Position numbers and translations under genes: made by a program. The notes under the pieces were generated by a model. The model was not told the origin of the DNA, did not search any database, and worked only from the letters and a program-made list of their open reading frames with translations. From Microdochium bolleyi (Eukaryota; Ascomycota; Sordariomycetes; Xylariales; Microdochiaceae), in the NCBI GenBank assembly GCA_001566295.1, contig KQ964249.1, positions 1,116,001-1,180,000 of the forward strand: a stretch of DNA of 64,000 bases, written 5' to 3'. Within the stretch, counting starts at the first letter, position 1. Each line of letters begins with the position of its first letter. This document shows, piece after piece, positions 12,801-25,058 of this stretch.

Positions 12801-14560
12801 CCTAGACCGCCAGACTGACCGAAGCCCTGCCCACCTGCAGTGCCAAAGCTAGGTGCGCCAAACTTCGGTGCTGACGCTGCGGCCGTGCTCCCGAAAGAGC
12901 TAGATCCAAATGCTGAGCTTCCTGTTGTACTCGGTGCGCTCGTATTCTGTGCGGTCCAGGGTGATGATTTTGCGCCCAGAGCGCTTGCGTTCCCGAAGGC
13001 AGATCCTGTTGACGCTGGTTGAGCACTTCCTGAAGCAAAGGGACTAGCCCCAAAAGCGGCCACGGGAGGTGCAGTTTGCTGTTGAGTTGCAGTTGGAGGG
13101 GCGGCAGTTTCGTTGCCTTCCATAACTGTCATTCCTGAGTACGTCGTGCCCTCGCGAATGGAGTCATTGTATACAAGCCACCAGATGGAGAGTATGCCCT
13201 CGTCATTGAGGACCCAATACCCGGGCAGTGGTCCGGGAGATTCGTCAATCTCGTCGGCAGGTATTGGCTTGTACACCTTGTTCTTGCTCGACAGGTCGAG
13301 GGCAACACCAATAGGAGCTGGCGAGTCCATGCCATCGCCCATGGGAAGTGTCGCTCTTCTGGAATCATCCGCTAGCTCTGTAGTGGTGAACACATCGACA
13401 GTCCTATCCAGTTGATCTGCTGGGGCATTCGACGCCAGTGACTTCTTGGCGCGGGTGAGAAGGCCTGTCTCTTCAGTTGCCGTGGACCCTACGATGAGCA
13501 CATCGGTCAGGTTCGGGGCGAAGTCCTTGAGGCGCGTAACAGTCTGGTGCGGGGCCTTTTCGCTGCCGAAAGGAGCGATGGGATCTTCGAATTGTTGGAA
13601 GGTAAAGCTTTGGCCTTGTCGTTTGATGAGGTAGCAGGCTTCTGCTGGGGGCTGCTCAGATGTAGAAACGTAGAAAGCTAGGAATATGTCATTCTCGAGC
13701 CAGCTGACAGATGAAACTATAAATGTGTTAGCCATTTTCGCATACAGAAGCTAAGCAGCAGTTTGCAGAATCTTACCATAGAATGTCGAGTTGAGCTCTG
13801 ATGGCCTCGGTATCTCCGCTTTGATATCGCCTTTGGGTGTCATTTGCACCATGGTGCCATCCCCAAGGCCAGCAACGAGCTGCTTGCCCTTGGTACTCCA
13901 TGCAGCACAGCTGACTTGCTCCTTCAGCACCTGGCCGTTGCTGCCTTGCGCAAAGCTCTGATCTTTCATGTTGGCTATAAGGAGCTTTCCTTGATTTGTG
14001 ACCACGGCACAGAGCTCTCCCGTCACAGCCTGCGGGTTTGGTACCAGTGCTCTGAGCGATTCACTGTTCGTTGGGATCTGGAATGCTGGCTGGGTCGACC
14101 CTTGCTTCAATGCTTGCACCTCGTAAGCCGCGAGGCCTCCTCCCTGCTCGGCTGAGAGAACGAGATAGCGCTCGTCGGCTGTGAAAGCGAGCTGACATAT
14201 CCGAGTGGGTAGGCTGAGACTGAGCTGCGGTTGGAAGGTTCGTACGTCGCTGTCTCCATCGGCTGGGCCCTCGAAGGCTTTGCGAATATCCTCGGTCGAA
14301 GCAACAACAACGGCGTTTGGGCTCGCGGCTGCAACCAGGCCTTGTCTTGAGGCGATTGTGAGAAGCGAAGCTGTAGGCGAAGGCGCTGGCGACCATTGAG
14401 AGACGAGACGCAGCTTAGCCGAGCCCGCAATAGCCGAGAAGCCGAGTCCCTCTGTTTGTATCTTTTCCAGAGCTGGGCCCGTGGAGGCGCCCGCGTTGTT
14501 CGGGGCGCCTCCATTGCCACCAAGGCTGCTGAAGCCGAAAGACATGGCGACTTGTGCCAC
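9881..14560 (-). CDS. NUP159: Nucleoporin Nup159 (Nup214 type)
   Basis: Two exons, 14560-13777 and 13716-9881, with a 60-bp intron; 1539 residues. The N-terminal 400 or so residues look like the beta-propeller that binds the mRNA export helicase Dbp5 (family knowledge). Then comes a long Ser/Ala/Thr/Pro-rich region with many FG motifs (AFGSS, SPFGQ types), three tandem copies of a DAPLPPDPV unit (DNA 11550-11822), an acidic run, and a C-terminal coiled-coil region of about 350 residues that would anchor it to the Nup82 complex on the cytoplasmic face of the pore. A second in-frame Met (14545) five residues downstream is also a possible start. It diverges from PUP1. Confidence 0.93.
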
Positions 14561-15452
14561 CTTGGCCAGGAAGTGTTTGTTTCTGTGCGCTACGATCGGA
14601 ATAGGGCAGGCGAAAAGAGAGAGAAATGGTGAGGTTTAGCTGAGAATGAGATGATGTTGCCGTCGAGGTTGTTACCAGGTCGTTGACGCCCAGGCGAGGC
14701 AGGGTTGTGGCGGTAACATCGACTGTCGTTTGCTCGGTCAAACGTCTCGAGCGGCGAGTACAAGCTGTTTATACAGATGATCAGGATGCCTCGGAGGTGT
14801 TGCGCGCGATGCACAGCTCGGGAAGTGGCGAAATGGTTGTATTGTGAAGGTTTGGTGGTTTTCGCAAGGTTGGTTGCGCAGGTGTTTGCGGCCTGCTGCG
14901 ATCACGGTAGACAGGCACGCGTCAACCAGGAGCTCCTGGAAAGTTTTGGCGGGCCTTGCAGCTTGCAGCTCGCAGCTCGCTGGTGCATCTCCAGCTGAGA
15001 GCCCAGCCTGCAAGTCAAACAACCCCTGTCGGCCTTTGCTCACTGCTCACCCTTGGCAACGCGACAAAGAGCTTTCCTGATGAGTCAGCCAGGAACTGGC
15101 GCAGAGAGCTATTGTGGCGGCAGCTCTGGGGTCTTGTGGCTTGTCCTGGTGGTTTGACGGAGGTGGGACCAGCCTGTGGCGCAAGCTATCGAGGCAGCTC
15201 GAGCTGGTCGTCAGCGCCCGCTCGTTTGGAGTGACGCTTGGCCTGGTCTGCCTGGCCCCTCGATGATAACGGCAGCACGTACCCTTGCGGAGCATTCGAC
15301 CTCAACATTACACATCGACTCAGCATCCAGCATCCAAACGCCATTCGTTCCCGACCCTGCTCGACAGATACACCAGGTTCTTCATTCATTCCTGGAGCCA
15401 GCAGCAGGTGTGCCAACGCCCAGTGCTCTGCCAGAGCACGACCGAGTCCACA
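14561..15452. other. Divergent promoter region, NUP159 / PUP1
   Basis: About 0.9 kb between the two starts. No coding frame with recognisable content and no clear named element. The proximal part upstream of PUP1 is pyrimidine-rich, as in many fungal leaders. Confidence 0.5.
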
Positions 15453-16354
15453 ATGCCAGGTTTCGACTTCTCCAACTACAACCGCAATGCGGCGCTCCAC
15501 GCGCGGGGTGTCCCTCTGCCCAAAGCTACCAGCACAGGAACGACGATTGTCGGTTGTATATACGATGGCGGTGTAGTTGTGAGTGCTGCCCAGCAATCTG
15601 CCTCTGCTTCAGGTCAGGCTGTCTTCACGAAATGCCAGAGACTAATCACACTTGCATCTTGTAGATCGCCGCCGATACACGAGCCACGAGCGGCCCCATC
15701 GTCGCCGACAAGAACTGCGAGAAGCTTCACTACATATCACCTCAGATCTGGTGTGCCGGTGCCGGTACCGCCGCCGACACAGAATTCACGACCGCCCTCA
15801 TCTCGTCCCAGCTCGAGCTCCACTCGCTGTCCACGGGTCGCAAGCCCCGGGTCGTCACCTGCATGACGCTCCTCAAGCAGCATCTCTTCCAGTACCAGGG
15901 CCACATTGGCGCCTACCTCGTCGTCGCCGGCGTCGACCCCACCGGCACACACCTCTTCACAGTCCACGCCCACGGCAGCACAGACAAGCTCCCTTACGTT
16001 ACCATGGGCTCCGGCTCGCTCGCGGCCATGTCCGTCTTCGAGACCCAGTGGAAGCCGACAGTCACAAAGGAGGAAGCTATGGAGCTATGCTCGCAAGCCA
16101 TTCAGGCGGGTATCTTCAACGACCTGGGCTCCGGCTCCAACGTCGACCTTGCTGTAATCACCGCCGACAAGACCACCTTGCACCGCGGCTTCGTCAAGCC
16201 CAATGAGAGGACACAGAAGCTCAAGAACTACAAGTTCCCCAGAGGCACGACGGCCGTGCTCAACGAGAAGATCATCACAAAGGACGAGATTGGCAAGTAC
16301 GTGAGCGTGCAGGAGCTGGAGGCGGGTGGCGAGTCGATGGAGGTGGACTCATAG
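15453..16354 (+). CDS. PUP1: 20S proteasome subunit beta type 2 (trypsin-like activity)
   Basis: Two exons, 15453-15578 and 15665-16354, phase 0 join; 271 residues. The N-terminal propeptide ends at G29 and the mature enzyme would start at T30 (TTIVG), the catalytic nucleophile after self-cleavage. IAADTRAT, the KLHYI segment with its conserved lysine, and the GSGS box are all present, as expected of an Ntn hydrolase beta subunit. Pup1 gives the trypsin-like site of the proteasome in nucleus and cytosol. The upstream in-frame extension is rejected because the propeptide start at 15453 fits family length. Confidence 0.95.
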
Positions 16355-16716
16355 GTTGATTGAGGCAGGGGCGCATGTACCATGATGCTAGCTATGATAT
16401 TTCGGGCAGCGGCTCATATGGACATGCTTGATGCAGAACGTAGACGCAAAAGACATGAGCAATGACAACCCGCTCTCTTGTGTGATTACATGCTAGACTC
16501 TCCACATGCGGTCCAACCCAATTCGCTAGTGTCCTCAACGGCCCCCTTTTCCCACGCAACCACATCACAAAACCACATCACAAAACCACATCACAAAACC
16601 ATAACCTCAACGTCTACGGTGTCGTTGATTACAACCCAACCTCCACACGACGTAGCACCATTTCAATTTTATGAGTATCTCGATAAGAATCCTTGTACTA
16701 ATCCAAACTCAAAACT
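16355..16716. other. Intergenic region between PUP1 and tRNA-Thr
   Basis: Contains the PUP1 3' end and a perfect 13-bp tandem triplication at 16561-16599. No gene is seen. Confidence 0.5.
16561..16599. repeat. Three perfect 13-bp tandem repeats
   Basis: The unit CACATCACAAAAC occurs three times head to tail without mismatch, about 120 bp upstream of the tRNA gene. The purpose is unknown; it may be replication slippage. Confidence 0.9.
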
Positions 16717-16788
16717 GCCCGCTTGGCTCATCGGTAGAGCGCCTCACTAGTAATGAGGAGGTAATTGGTTCGACTCCAGTAGTGGGCA
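16717..16788 (+). tRNA. tRNA-Thr (anticodon AGT)
   Basis: A 72-nt cloverleaf without intron. The acceptor stem pairs GCCCGCT with AGTGGGC (one G-T wobble), the D stem is GCTC/GAGC, the anticodon stem is CCTCA/TGAGG around the loop CTAGTAA, and the T stem is ATTGG/CCAGT with loop TTCGACT. The anticodon AGT reads ACU, threonine. The internal A box and B box (GGTTCGACTCC) match the RNA polymerase III consensus, and a T tract follows downstream. Confidence 0.96.
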
Positions 16789-16801
16789 TCTATGATTCTT
16801 G

Positions 16802-16810
16802 TTTTTTTTT
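16802..16810 (+). terminator. RNA polymerase III terminator of tRNA-Thr
   Basis: A run of nine T begins 14 bases after the tRNA 3' end, the usual polymerase III stop signal. Confidence 0.85.
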
Positions 16811-17376
16811 GCTTCTTTGTTTCCGCGTGGTGCTATTCACATTTGTTATTTTGAGTGTCTGTGGGCTGGCAGGAATGCCTTGCAGCCGATACTGCACCGC
16901 GCGCATTCGTGGTTTCCCTGTTGGGGCGGCGGCCAGTACGCGACCAGACTCATGAGCAGTACGAGGATACCTGGCAGTCTAGGATTTGGGACAGAGACAG
17001 CAAGAATTGCAGACAACATACCTGGAGTGTCGTAGCAGGGCGAGGGAGACTCTGCGCAGCCGTTTGTATCACCAGAAGTTGCTAGGGGGGCAGGCAGAAC
17101 AGTTACAAGAGATGTGGGCAATGTCCCAAAGAGCCCAGCACGATTGCAAGAAACGCCCTACCCGGTGCAGAGCCACGCATTTTCAGATATCTATACAGTG
17201 CTATACAAGTGTCTCGTTGCTCCCGTACTATGTCATGCTTCGTTGTGTGTGGTATGGTACATATCTCTGGCGGTACACCCTGGACAGACACAGGAGCATA
17301 GTACAGCTTGCTCCAATGCCCGCGGCTTTCTCCCTCCCTGCCACCATCGCAGCCGCTCTCATGACTCCCGCCTCGT
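16811..17376. other. Intergenic region between tRNA-Thr and uL2m
   Basis: Mixed sequence with the 3' flank of the uL2m gene. I see no coding frame with recognisable content. Confidence 0.45.
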
Positions 17377-18679
17377 TTACTGCGACTTGCTCCTGCGCTT
17401 GCCGTGGTTGCGAGGGCGGGCGATGACGACCCACTTGTTGATGTTGCTCTTCTGGCGTGTCTTGTAACCACCCTTGGACTGTTTTCCATCGTGTTAGCCA
17501 GAGTGACAGCTGAGTACACAGAGCCATAAGTGGGGTAGGTGCTTACCGGTGTCCGACCCCAAGGACTCGTGGGGTGACGGTTACCCTTGGATTTACCACG
17601 ACCACCACCGTGAGGGTGATCGACTGTTGAGCGAGTGTTAGATTATGCCCCCAAGACTGCAAAAGCGATGCGTGGAATAGCTCACCCTTGTTCATGGCCA
17701 CACCACGGACGGTAGGTCTGATGTTGAGCCACCTGCTGCGACCAGCCTTTCCGAGCTGCCGGTAGTGGTGGTGGGCGTTGCTGGCAACGCCGATCGTCGC
17801 ACAGGCGTCCTTGCTGACTCTCCGTACCTCGTTACTCTGCAGTCTGACCGTCACGTACTTGCCGGTCATGACCTTGGTACCATCCGCCTTGGTCTCCTCG
17901 TCCTTGCTCTCCACGATGGCAAAAGTGCCAGCGCTCCTGCAGAACACGGCACCGCCCTTGGGGTGGGAGCCGACGTTGAACACGGGAGTACCGAGCGGGA
18001 CCAGGTGCAGAGGCAGGCAGTTTCCGCGATGCGCCGTCTTCGCGGCCAGAACACCAGGATCGACGACGCCGCCCATGCTCTGCAGCATGTCCTGCGGGAT
18101 GCCGGCGCGGTAGCTGTAAAGCACGTCGCCGGCTCGCGTGCCCTCGGGGGCGACGATGTATGACTTCCTGCCGGTGGCCTCCTCGGTCAGGAGGGCAATG
18201 TGTGCGCTCCGGCCCGGGTCGTGCTCGATGCGCTCGACGAGATGGGGTCCGCCGGTCATGCGGTGGAAGTCGACCGTTCGTATCCGTGTCTTGACACCAC
18301 CTCCGTGGTGGCGGACAGTAATTCTGCCCGTGTTGTTCCTGCCACCCTTGCCGTGGCCGCGCTTGGGGAAGGTGAGCGGCAGGAACGCCCGGCCCTTGTA
18401 CAGGTGGTCGTTGATGGGCCGCCGAAGATGCCGCAAGCCAGGCGTCCGGGGGGTATATGTTCGCAGGGCCACCGACACGCTGCGGTCCTTCTCCGGAATG
18501 CCGTTCATCTTGTTGTGGTGCATCGGCGTCTGCGTGAGCTCCGGCTCCGGGTCTGGCGGGGGTGCGTCATATCGTGCTGCGATGCTGGGTCGGAAGGCGA
18601 GCCTCGAGGCTGTGGAAAACTGGCAGCTGGCCATGAACCTGCCAGAGGCTGCTGGAGGGAAGATGCGCGACCGCATCAT
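17377..18679 (-). CDS. RML2: Mitochondrial ribosomal protein uL2m (Rml2)
   Basis: Three exons: 18679-17686, 17623-17547 and 17478-17377; 390 residues. The N-terminus is rich in R, S and A without acidic residues (MMRSRIFPPAASGRF...), fitting a mitochondrial presequence. The body has the L2 RNA-binding fold and the C-terminal L2 signature VDHPHGGGRGK, which is split over the first intron join; this loop lies near the peptidyl transferase centre in bacterial L2. The C-terminal tail RPRNHGKRRSKSQ is basic. A second Met at residue 2 could be the start. Confidence 0.95.
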
Positions 18680-20781
18680 GATTGCTGGGCCGCACCCAGG
18701 CTTGGCTGCGACTGTGCCGATTGACGCGGGGACGACGAGCGGGATTGGGTAGTGGTGTGAGGCTGGCCCGGACAGTGCCTTCGGCGTGCTCTTTTTTGAT
18801 GGTCGTCGAACCTATCACCAAATTTCTGGAGTGAAGCTCTGCAGGCCTGTGGAGTTGTCCCGCCCGCCAATGAACCCTCCTTGCCCACATTCTGGCGCTA
18901 ACCCTGATCGGGGTAGTACGACGTGCACCCAAAGGTTCACCGTGAATCAGCATTGAAGTTGATGCCAATTGTGCAGAGTGCCGGGTAACGCAGCGCCTCT
19001 GCACGCGACCACGGAACAATCAGCAAAAGCGGTATTAGAATGACCACGGAACAGGGCGAAGATATGCGTTCCTTGCCATCGTATTCCTTCCGCAAACGAG
19101 GGGTTTCCATCCTGTGTGCTCTTTCTCATGTCCAGTATTTTTGTGTATACCTCTCCACCCTGGTGCGGTGGTGATGCTACTTCTGTGCACTGAAGATCAC
19201 GACATTCAAGCCTCGTTGCTGGATTTCTTTCCACCATGACGATGGCACGCGGCTGAGGAGCAAGGACGTCACCACCGGCCACAGACTGGCCTCGGAGCTC
19301 GTGCTCGGCAATTAACTCAATGCGATGCGAAGCAGCACGCGACTTGAGACTTGCAAGGCACAGGCACAGCCTTGGCAGCCCTCACAGTGAGAGAACGAGG
19401 CACGTCGGCCATTGGCTGGTCATAGAAGGAGGTCTGCTGCAGCAAGAGACCGCGCCGGCCCAATCAAGGCGGCGTTGCTGTGCTGTTGCCAGTGTTGACG
19501 ATGGGCTCTGGTGGGGCGGCTCTGAGTGAGACGCCTGAGAGCGCAGCGCTGGCAGCGGGGATGAGACGCTCGCACTCTGTGAGCACTGTCCTCGCTTCCA
19601 TGCCCAGCAAGAGGCTGGGCGACCGGGTCTGGGATGCACGTAAGAAGGGCAGGCATCACAACCGCGTCGGTGGAGGAGCTGCCCGTGTCTGGCCCCAGGC
19701 TTGAAATACTCGCCAGGCGCCGGTCCCAGCTTGCTCGGTGGTGCTCTTTCTGCCTCTTTTGCTGTCGTCACATTGTGCTCATCTTGATTGATCAACGAAC
19801 AAAACCATCTTAACCTATTCATCTTCAGGCAAGCTCACTCACAGCTGCTTCACGCGCGTCAGAACCTGCCGACCCGCCACCAGGGCCACAATCCAGCTTC
19901 TTAAGTGTAGCACGGAGCACCACGGCTGCTGGCTTCCATTTCTCTTGCAGCAGCAAGCAACGGGAGAGCAACCACGTCCACAAGCAGCAAGGAAAAAGAG
20001 GAGCGTTCCTCTGGAGACAGGGATTCGCCAGAAACCCTTGCTGAGCAAGAGCTCTGCGGCGGCGCCTGCTACAGAGACACACACGCTACGGAGGACGCAC
20101 CCACCCGCCTCGCGCTAGCAACCGCTCCCTCACGTCAAGGGCCAAGGTACGTCCAGCAACCAAGGCCAGCTCCACCCGCGCGGCGCTCCGTCCCACTGCC
20201 AAACATTGCACCTCCATTGGCAAAACATCACCTCCTCCCATGTTGTTCCTCTTGCTTAACCCAGCTCAGCCCTCACTTTTCCTCGTCCTCTTCCCCATCT
20301 CTTCCCAGCATCAGTCTTGCACGCCTACCGCGTCTCCTCCCGGGCCTCCTCCTCGCCTCCATTCTGCCCTCTCTGCCGCATCGTCGTCGCGTCCTGCCAT
20401 CGGTATCGAGCACCACTACACGCCTTGCCAGTCACTGACTCTCTCCGACGCAGCTTGTTGATATCGCAAGCTTTACCTGTCAATACGCTCTGGAGGTATG
20501 AATACACACTCCAACGCGCGATGCACCTTTCCCCTTCACTCCCGACAGCTTCTACGCGCTTCGTACACGCTCTGCAGCCTTGTCTTCGCGTCTCCATGCC
20601 GCCAGATCTTGGGCACCCACACGCATCGGCAAAGAGCGGGCGACAACCACAAAACGCACAAAACACGAGCAATGCACGTCAAGCTTCAACTTGAACCAAT
20701 TACTGACACGCTCCTCTATAACAGTATCTCGAGTTCACTAGTTAACAACTATCCGGTTCACACAACCTCACATCAGACACC
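18680..20781. other. Divergent intergenic region, uL2m / cyclin B
   Basis: About 2.1 kb. The half near the cyclin gene (20220-20460) is strongly pyrimidine-rich, as in long fungal 5' leaders. Short overlapping frames occur on both strands but none has a domain or a convincing exon structure. No RNA gene was recognised. Confidence 0.5.
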
Positions 20782-22436
20782 ATGCCTGTCGTAAGTTGTT
20801 TACGTGCCCCACTTGGAGCTTGCTATGCTCGCAAAGCTCCAACGGATTATAGAGTTGTGCTAAAGATGGACATTTGATAGGCACGTCCCGCTCGTCAGCG
20901 GCTCGTCACCAACGAGAACGATGAGAACAGCAACTCTACGCGTATGACGCGGGCCAAGGCCGCTGCCCTCGAGACCGATGTCGCGTCCCAACCCGTCAAG
21001 CAGGCCTTCCAGTCCAAGAAAGCCCCCATCACAACCGCGACCGGCAGACGCGCCGCCCTCGGCGATGTCAGCAATGTTGGCAAGACTGCCGTTGTCGAAG
21101 GAAAGAAGCCCATCAAGTCGAGCGGTCTTGTCTCGAAAGCTGTCAACCCCAATGGCGTCCAGAAGGCTACACATGCACGCACAACCTCGACGAGGACAGC
21201 GCTGAGTAGTAAGGAGGTCAAGAAGACCGAAGTCAAGAAGACTGGCCCCGGCGCCGTCACCATCGGTGCTCCCGCCCACAAGCGCAAGGTCGCCTCCACG
21301 ATGGCGTCTGTCAAGCAGGAGGAGATTCTGACCGAAGAGAGCGAACCGGCCCGCAAGAAAATTATCATGAGCGAGAACGAGAAGCCTACCAAGCTCGAAC
21401 ACATTGACGAGAAGGACGTCTTTTTGGACGAAGCCAAGCCTATCTACCCTCCTGGCGTCACCAACTTGGACGAGGAGGATCTTGATGACCCGCTCATGGC
21501 TGCCGAGTACGCGACCGAGATCTTTGAGTACCTCAAGGACCTTGAGTGCAACTCGATCCCAAACCCCAACTACATGGAGCACCAGGACGACCTTGAGTGG
21601 AAGACTCGTGGCATCCTCGTTGACTGGCTCATCGAGGTGCACACGCGCTTCCACCTCCTGCCCGAGACACTCTTCCTCGCTGTTAACGTCATCGACCGCT
21701 TCCTCTCTGAGAAGGTTGTCCAGCTTGAGCGTCTGCAGCTCGTCGGCATCACTGCCATGTTCATTGCTTCCAAGTACGAGGAGGTCCTGTCGCCTCACGT
21801 CGCCAACTTCAGCCACGTTGCCGATGACGGGTTCACGGTGGCCGAGATCCTCAGTGCCGAGCGCTTCATCCTCTCCACTCTGAACTACGACCTGAGCTAC
21901 CCCAACCCCATGAACTTCCTTCGCCGCATTTCCAAGGCGGACAACTATGATATCCAGTCTCGGACAATCGGCAAGTATCTCATGGAGATCAGCCTGCTCG
22001 ACCACCGCTTCATGGCCTACCGTCCTAGCCACGTTGCTGCTGCTGCCATGTACCTCTCCCGCATGATCCTTGACCGCGGCGAATGGGTAAGTTGTGTCTC
22101 CAGACTACAATGTCGCCTTGCACAAGCTAATGAATCAACAGGATGCCACCATTGCCTACTACGCCGGCTACACCGAAGAGGAGATCGAGCCCGTCTTCGA
22201 GCTCATGGTCGACTACCTCGCCCGGCCCGTCATCCACGAGGCATTCTACAAGAAGTATGCCAGCAAGAAGTTCCTCAAGGGTAAGCACATCATGTCTATT
22301 CCGCACGCCGCTGTCACATGCTAACAATCCGCCAGCTTCCCTGTTGACGCGCCAGTGGGCTAAGAAGAACGCCCCTCTCTTCGGCATCACCGACGTCCGG
22401 CTATCCCTTGACGAGCTTGATGAGCAGTCTGTATAA
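20782..22436 (+). CDS. nimE: G2/mitotic-specific cyclin B
   Basis: Four exons: 20782-20790, 20881-22086, 22142-22280 and 22336-22436; 484 residues. The first exon codes only MPV, and the second continues ARPARQRLVTNENDEN. A destruction box R60-x2-L63-x4-N68 lies in the disordered N-terminus and should direct APC/C-dependent breakdown. The cyclin N box starts near the WKTRGILVDWLIEVH segment and the cyclin C box follows it. The partner would be Cdk1 (nimX/Cdc2), driving entry into mitosis in the nucleus. Length and order fit NimE/Cdc13 proteins. Confidence 0.95.
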
Positions 22437-23239
22437 TGCGTGATCACTTGGTCGCGCATTACATAAGACAACCTCTCTCTACCCGCAAATTGTGCATACT
22501 CTCTGCCTTATGGTGCGCCAGGATACACATACAAAATCCCTTGGATGGCCTCACCCATAATACTTCGGTTCGATGTCTTGATGACGGTCAAGCCGAACAA
22601 CATCACCTACCGCGCTGCCACATACTGCACCTGGGCGCAGGTGCAGCCACCCTCATTAGACGGACGCCTCACCTTCACACAAACATACGGCTGCGACAAG
22701 CCCCGTCATATCCCCCCTTCTGTTTCATAGTAGCCAGCGGCTGCGTCGTTTGATGCATATTTATTCCCTCTGAATGCGTTTCTGGCACATGGCGTCATGG
22801 CGATGGTTTGCTTTCGGGAGATCCTATGGTTGGTGGCGTCTTGATTTGGTGTTTATCCCCCACGCGCTCACTGCGAGGCGAGGCTGGTGGTGACCCAACT
22901 GGGGTCTGCAGCACGACGGAAAAGAGGTCTTGGGGCTGTGGCAGAGGCCACGGCAAGCCCTGGAGCATTACGAACATGTACATATCATGCTTTACAAGTT
23001 GGATTGATTGGGATTCTGATGATTGCTGGGAACAGAGCTGCATATGCATTTGACTTTTCCGAACAAAGACTTTCCTCCTGCACCTGTGGAACATTAATGT
23101 GGTTGGTCTTCTTGGTGAGATGGTGTCGCCATGTACGCACACTGGCGAAGGTGGTGATGCGCTTGTACGCTGCAACCACTGTCTCCCTCTGCTATCCTGG
23201 CCGGTTCCTAGGTCACGATATCCTTACCGCAATCAGTCT
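22437..23239. other. Convergent region downstream of cyclin B
   Basis: Holds the 3' ends of the cyclin gene and the small hypothetical gene on the other strand. No feature recognised. Confidence 0.45.
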
Positions 23240-23758
23240 CTATTCGTCATCCCTGTCCATGCTCTTGTACTTCGCCTTGGCTTTGGCCTTCTTCTTGGCC
23301 TCGTCATGACGGCGTCCAGCTTCCCTGCGCTGCTGCACCATCCTCCTGAACCCTTCCTGTGTAGGTGGCCTGCCAGTGCCTCCGACGAGGAACCAGAGCC
23401 ACCACTTGACACGTGGTGGTTCTTCCTCTTCTGCAGGCGGCGGCTGCTCTTTTGTGGTCGTGCTTGCAGTCTCTAGCACTGGTGGTGCCAATACCGGTGC
23501 TGGCTCTGATTCAGGCCGAGGTGCTGCTGGCTGTGGCCCGGCAGGTGGGAGGAGAGATGGCGGTCGAGATGAAGTGTGTGGCGGAGGGACTGGTGCTTGG
23601 ACTGGAGCTCGGTGTTCTCCTTCATCTTCTTGCTGACCTTGTTCGTGCACTTGTGCTGGGTCTGCTTGCACCGCTGGGTTTATCTCGGAGGAAGCTCTGG
23701 GTGGGACATTGTCACTGTTGCGGTCTACTTCTGCTGCTGCTGCTGCTGTTGAGGCCAT
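23240..23758 (-). CDS. Small proline- and alanine-rich hypothetical protein
   Basis: A single-exon frame of 172 residues starting MASTAAAAAEVDRNSD. The frame is open for 39 more residues upstream (to 23875), but the internal Met is the more natural start. The first 110 residues are Pro/Glu/Ala-rich and likely disordered; then comes a short Trp-rich hydrophobic string (VKWWLWFLVGGTGRPP) and a strongly basic, Lys/Ala-rich tail (KKKAKAKAKYK). The hydrophobic part is too short for a sure membrane span. I do not recognise the family. The shift from disordered to hydrophobic to basic argues for a real gene, but it could be chance in GC-rich DNA. Confidence 0.45.
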   Translation of the reverse strand: MASTAAAAAEVDRNSDNVPPRASSEINPAVQADPAQVHEQGQQEDEGEHRAPVQAPVPPPHTSSRPPSLLPPAGPQPAAPRPESEPAPVLAPPVLETASTTTKEQPPPAEEEEPPRVKWWLWFLVGGTGRPPTQEGFRRMVQQRREAGRRHDEAKKKAKAKAKYKSMDRDDE

Positions 23759-25058
23759 GCTGGGACAGAGCGTTTTTCTAGAGTTTCTTGGAAATGGTTC
23801 TTGGTTGTCTGGGTTTTTCGTGTGCTTCCCAGTGCTCTTGTTCACCGGGGGACACTTTGCAGTCCATACTGACATTTATAAGTAACAATTTAGGTATTTG
23901 ATATCATCTGCGGAGTCCTGACAGCAGGTGTGGGGTTTTGTCGTCATGCTGAGGACGTTGTTTTTCAGAGGTGTATATCTTATTCCTCTGTCTTAACCCT
24001 TAGGTCATGGTGGTGCTCGCGAGCCAGGCGATGAGCTCTTATGAGGCCTGGTTGTATAACTAGCTGACTGGAGGGCTGGATGAACACATCTACACGCAAC
24101 GTTCTCGCCCTCAGGTGGCTGTCTCTTTTTCGCGGCGGCGGGAGTTCATGTTGATTCATGTGGCCGTGCGACGTGGGCAGAACTGTACTCATATCATGTG
24201 TAGGCGTGTGAACCGAGACTGTACTGTCCACCTTTGGTTTTCCGTGTTCTTCGCCTTCATGAGAAACAGTTAGTACAGCGGTCATGAGTTCTGTTGGCGA
24301 CGGCACTGTTCCCACCGTGTCAGTTGTCGTCGTACGCATGTGGAGATACGCAGACATATGGTGTCCCTGGATGGATTGATCTTATTCAACTAAACTTCGT
24401 CCTTGTTTTTAGTTCTATTTTCGTTGTTTTTGTGTTTGTTTTTCCTTTTTCCTTTTTCCTCTTTTGGGTGGGTTCTGACTATATGTATTGTCTTTTCCTT
24501 TCTTTTTCTGGTTATTGCCTTTCAAATAATCTGCAAGCTTAAAACTTCTATGCCCTGAACCAAGACTAAGTTGAGGGCATCACAGACCTAATCATCATCT
24601 CGACAGAGCTGGCTGTCAACCTAGACTGGCCGGTGTAAGTCGAGCTGGTCCCGGTCGGCAAGTGGGGTTGGTCGAGATGGCCAAGTGCAACGCGCGGCAC
24701 CCGAGTGGCTGTGCCTTGCTCGACCTCACTTTAAGGTTAGCGTGCACCACCGGATCGACGATACCCTGAGTACCCTATGGTACTCTGCAGGCCAGGCTGA
24801 CTGCCTAAACGACTGCCAGCCTGAGCCTCTCTCACCCATCGAGTCATACTCCGTATGCAGTCGTTCGGTAGCCCCCAGGCCCGCTCTCCCCCGCAGGCGT
24901 GGATCTGACGAGCTCCTAGCTTCTTCGACCGTGACTGGTGTTGCTGCAGTCTCACGAACTCACCTCGGCGATCCCAGCCCGCACTCCAAGCTGTGCCTTG
25001 CGGCTCAAGATGTGCAGGGCTGCCGAAACTCTAAACCCCCCGACGACGACGCGTAGCC
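23759..25058. other. Divergent intergenic region upstream of the Zn2Cys6 gene
   Basis: About 1.3 kb. A T-rich tract with repeated CTTTTTC units lies at about 24398-24525. The segment 24685-25056 is open in one frame but has no domain and lies in the expected 5' leader. No gene is called. Confidence 0.45.

Noticed and set aside
20860..22032. 390-residue frame on the minus strand opposite cyclin B
   Set aside because: It is the shadow of a strongly coding exon with biased codon use, and has no domain.
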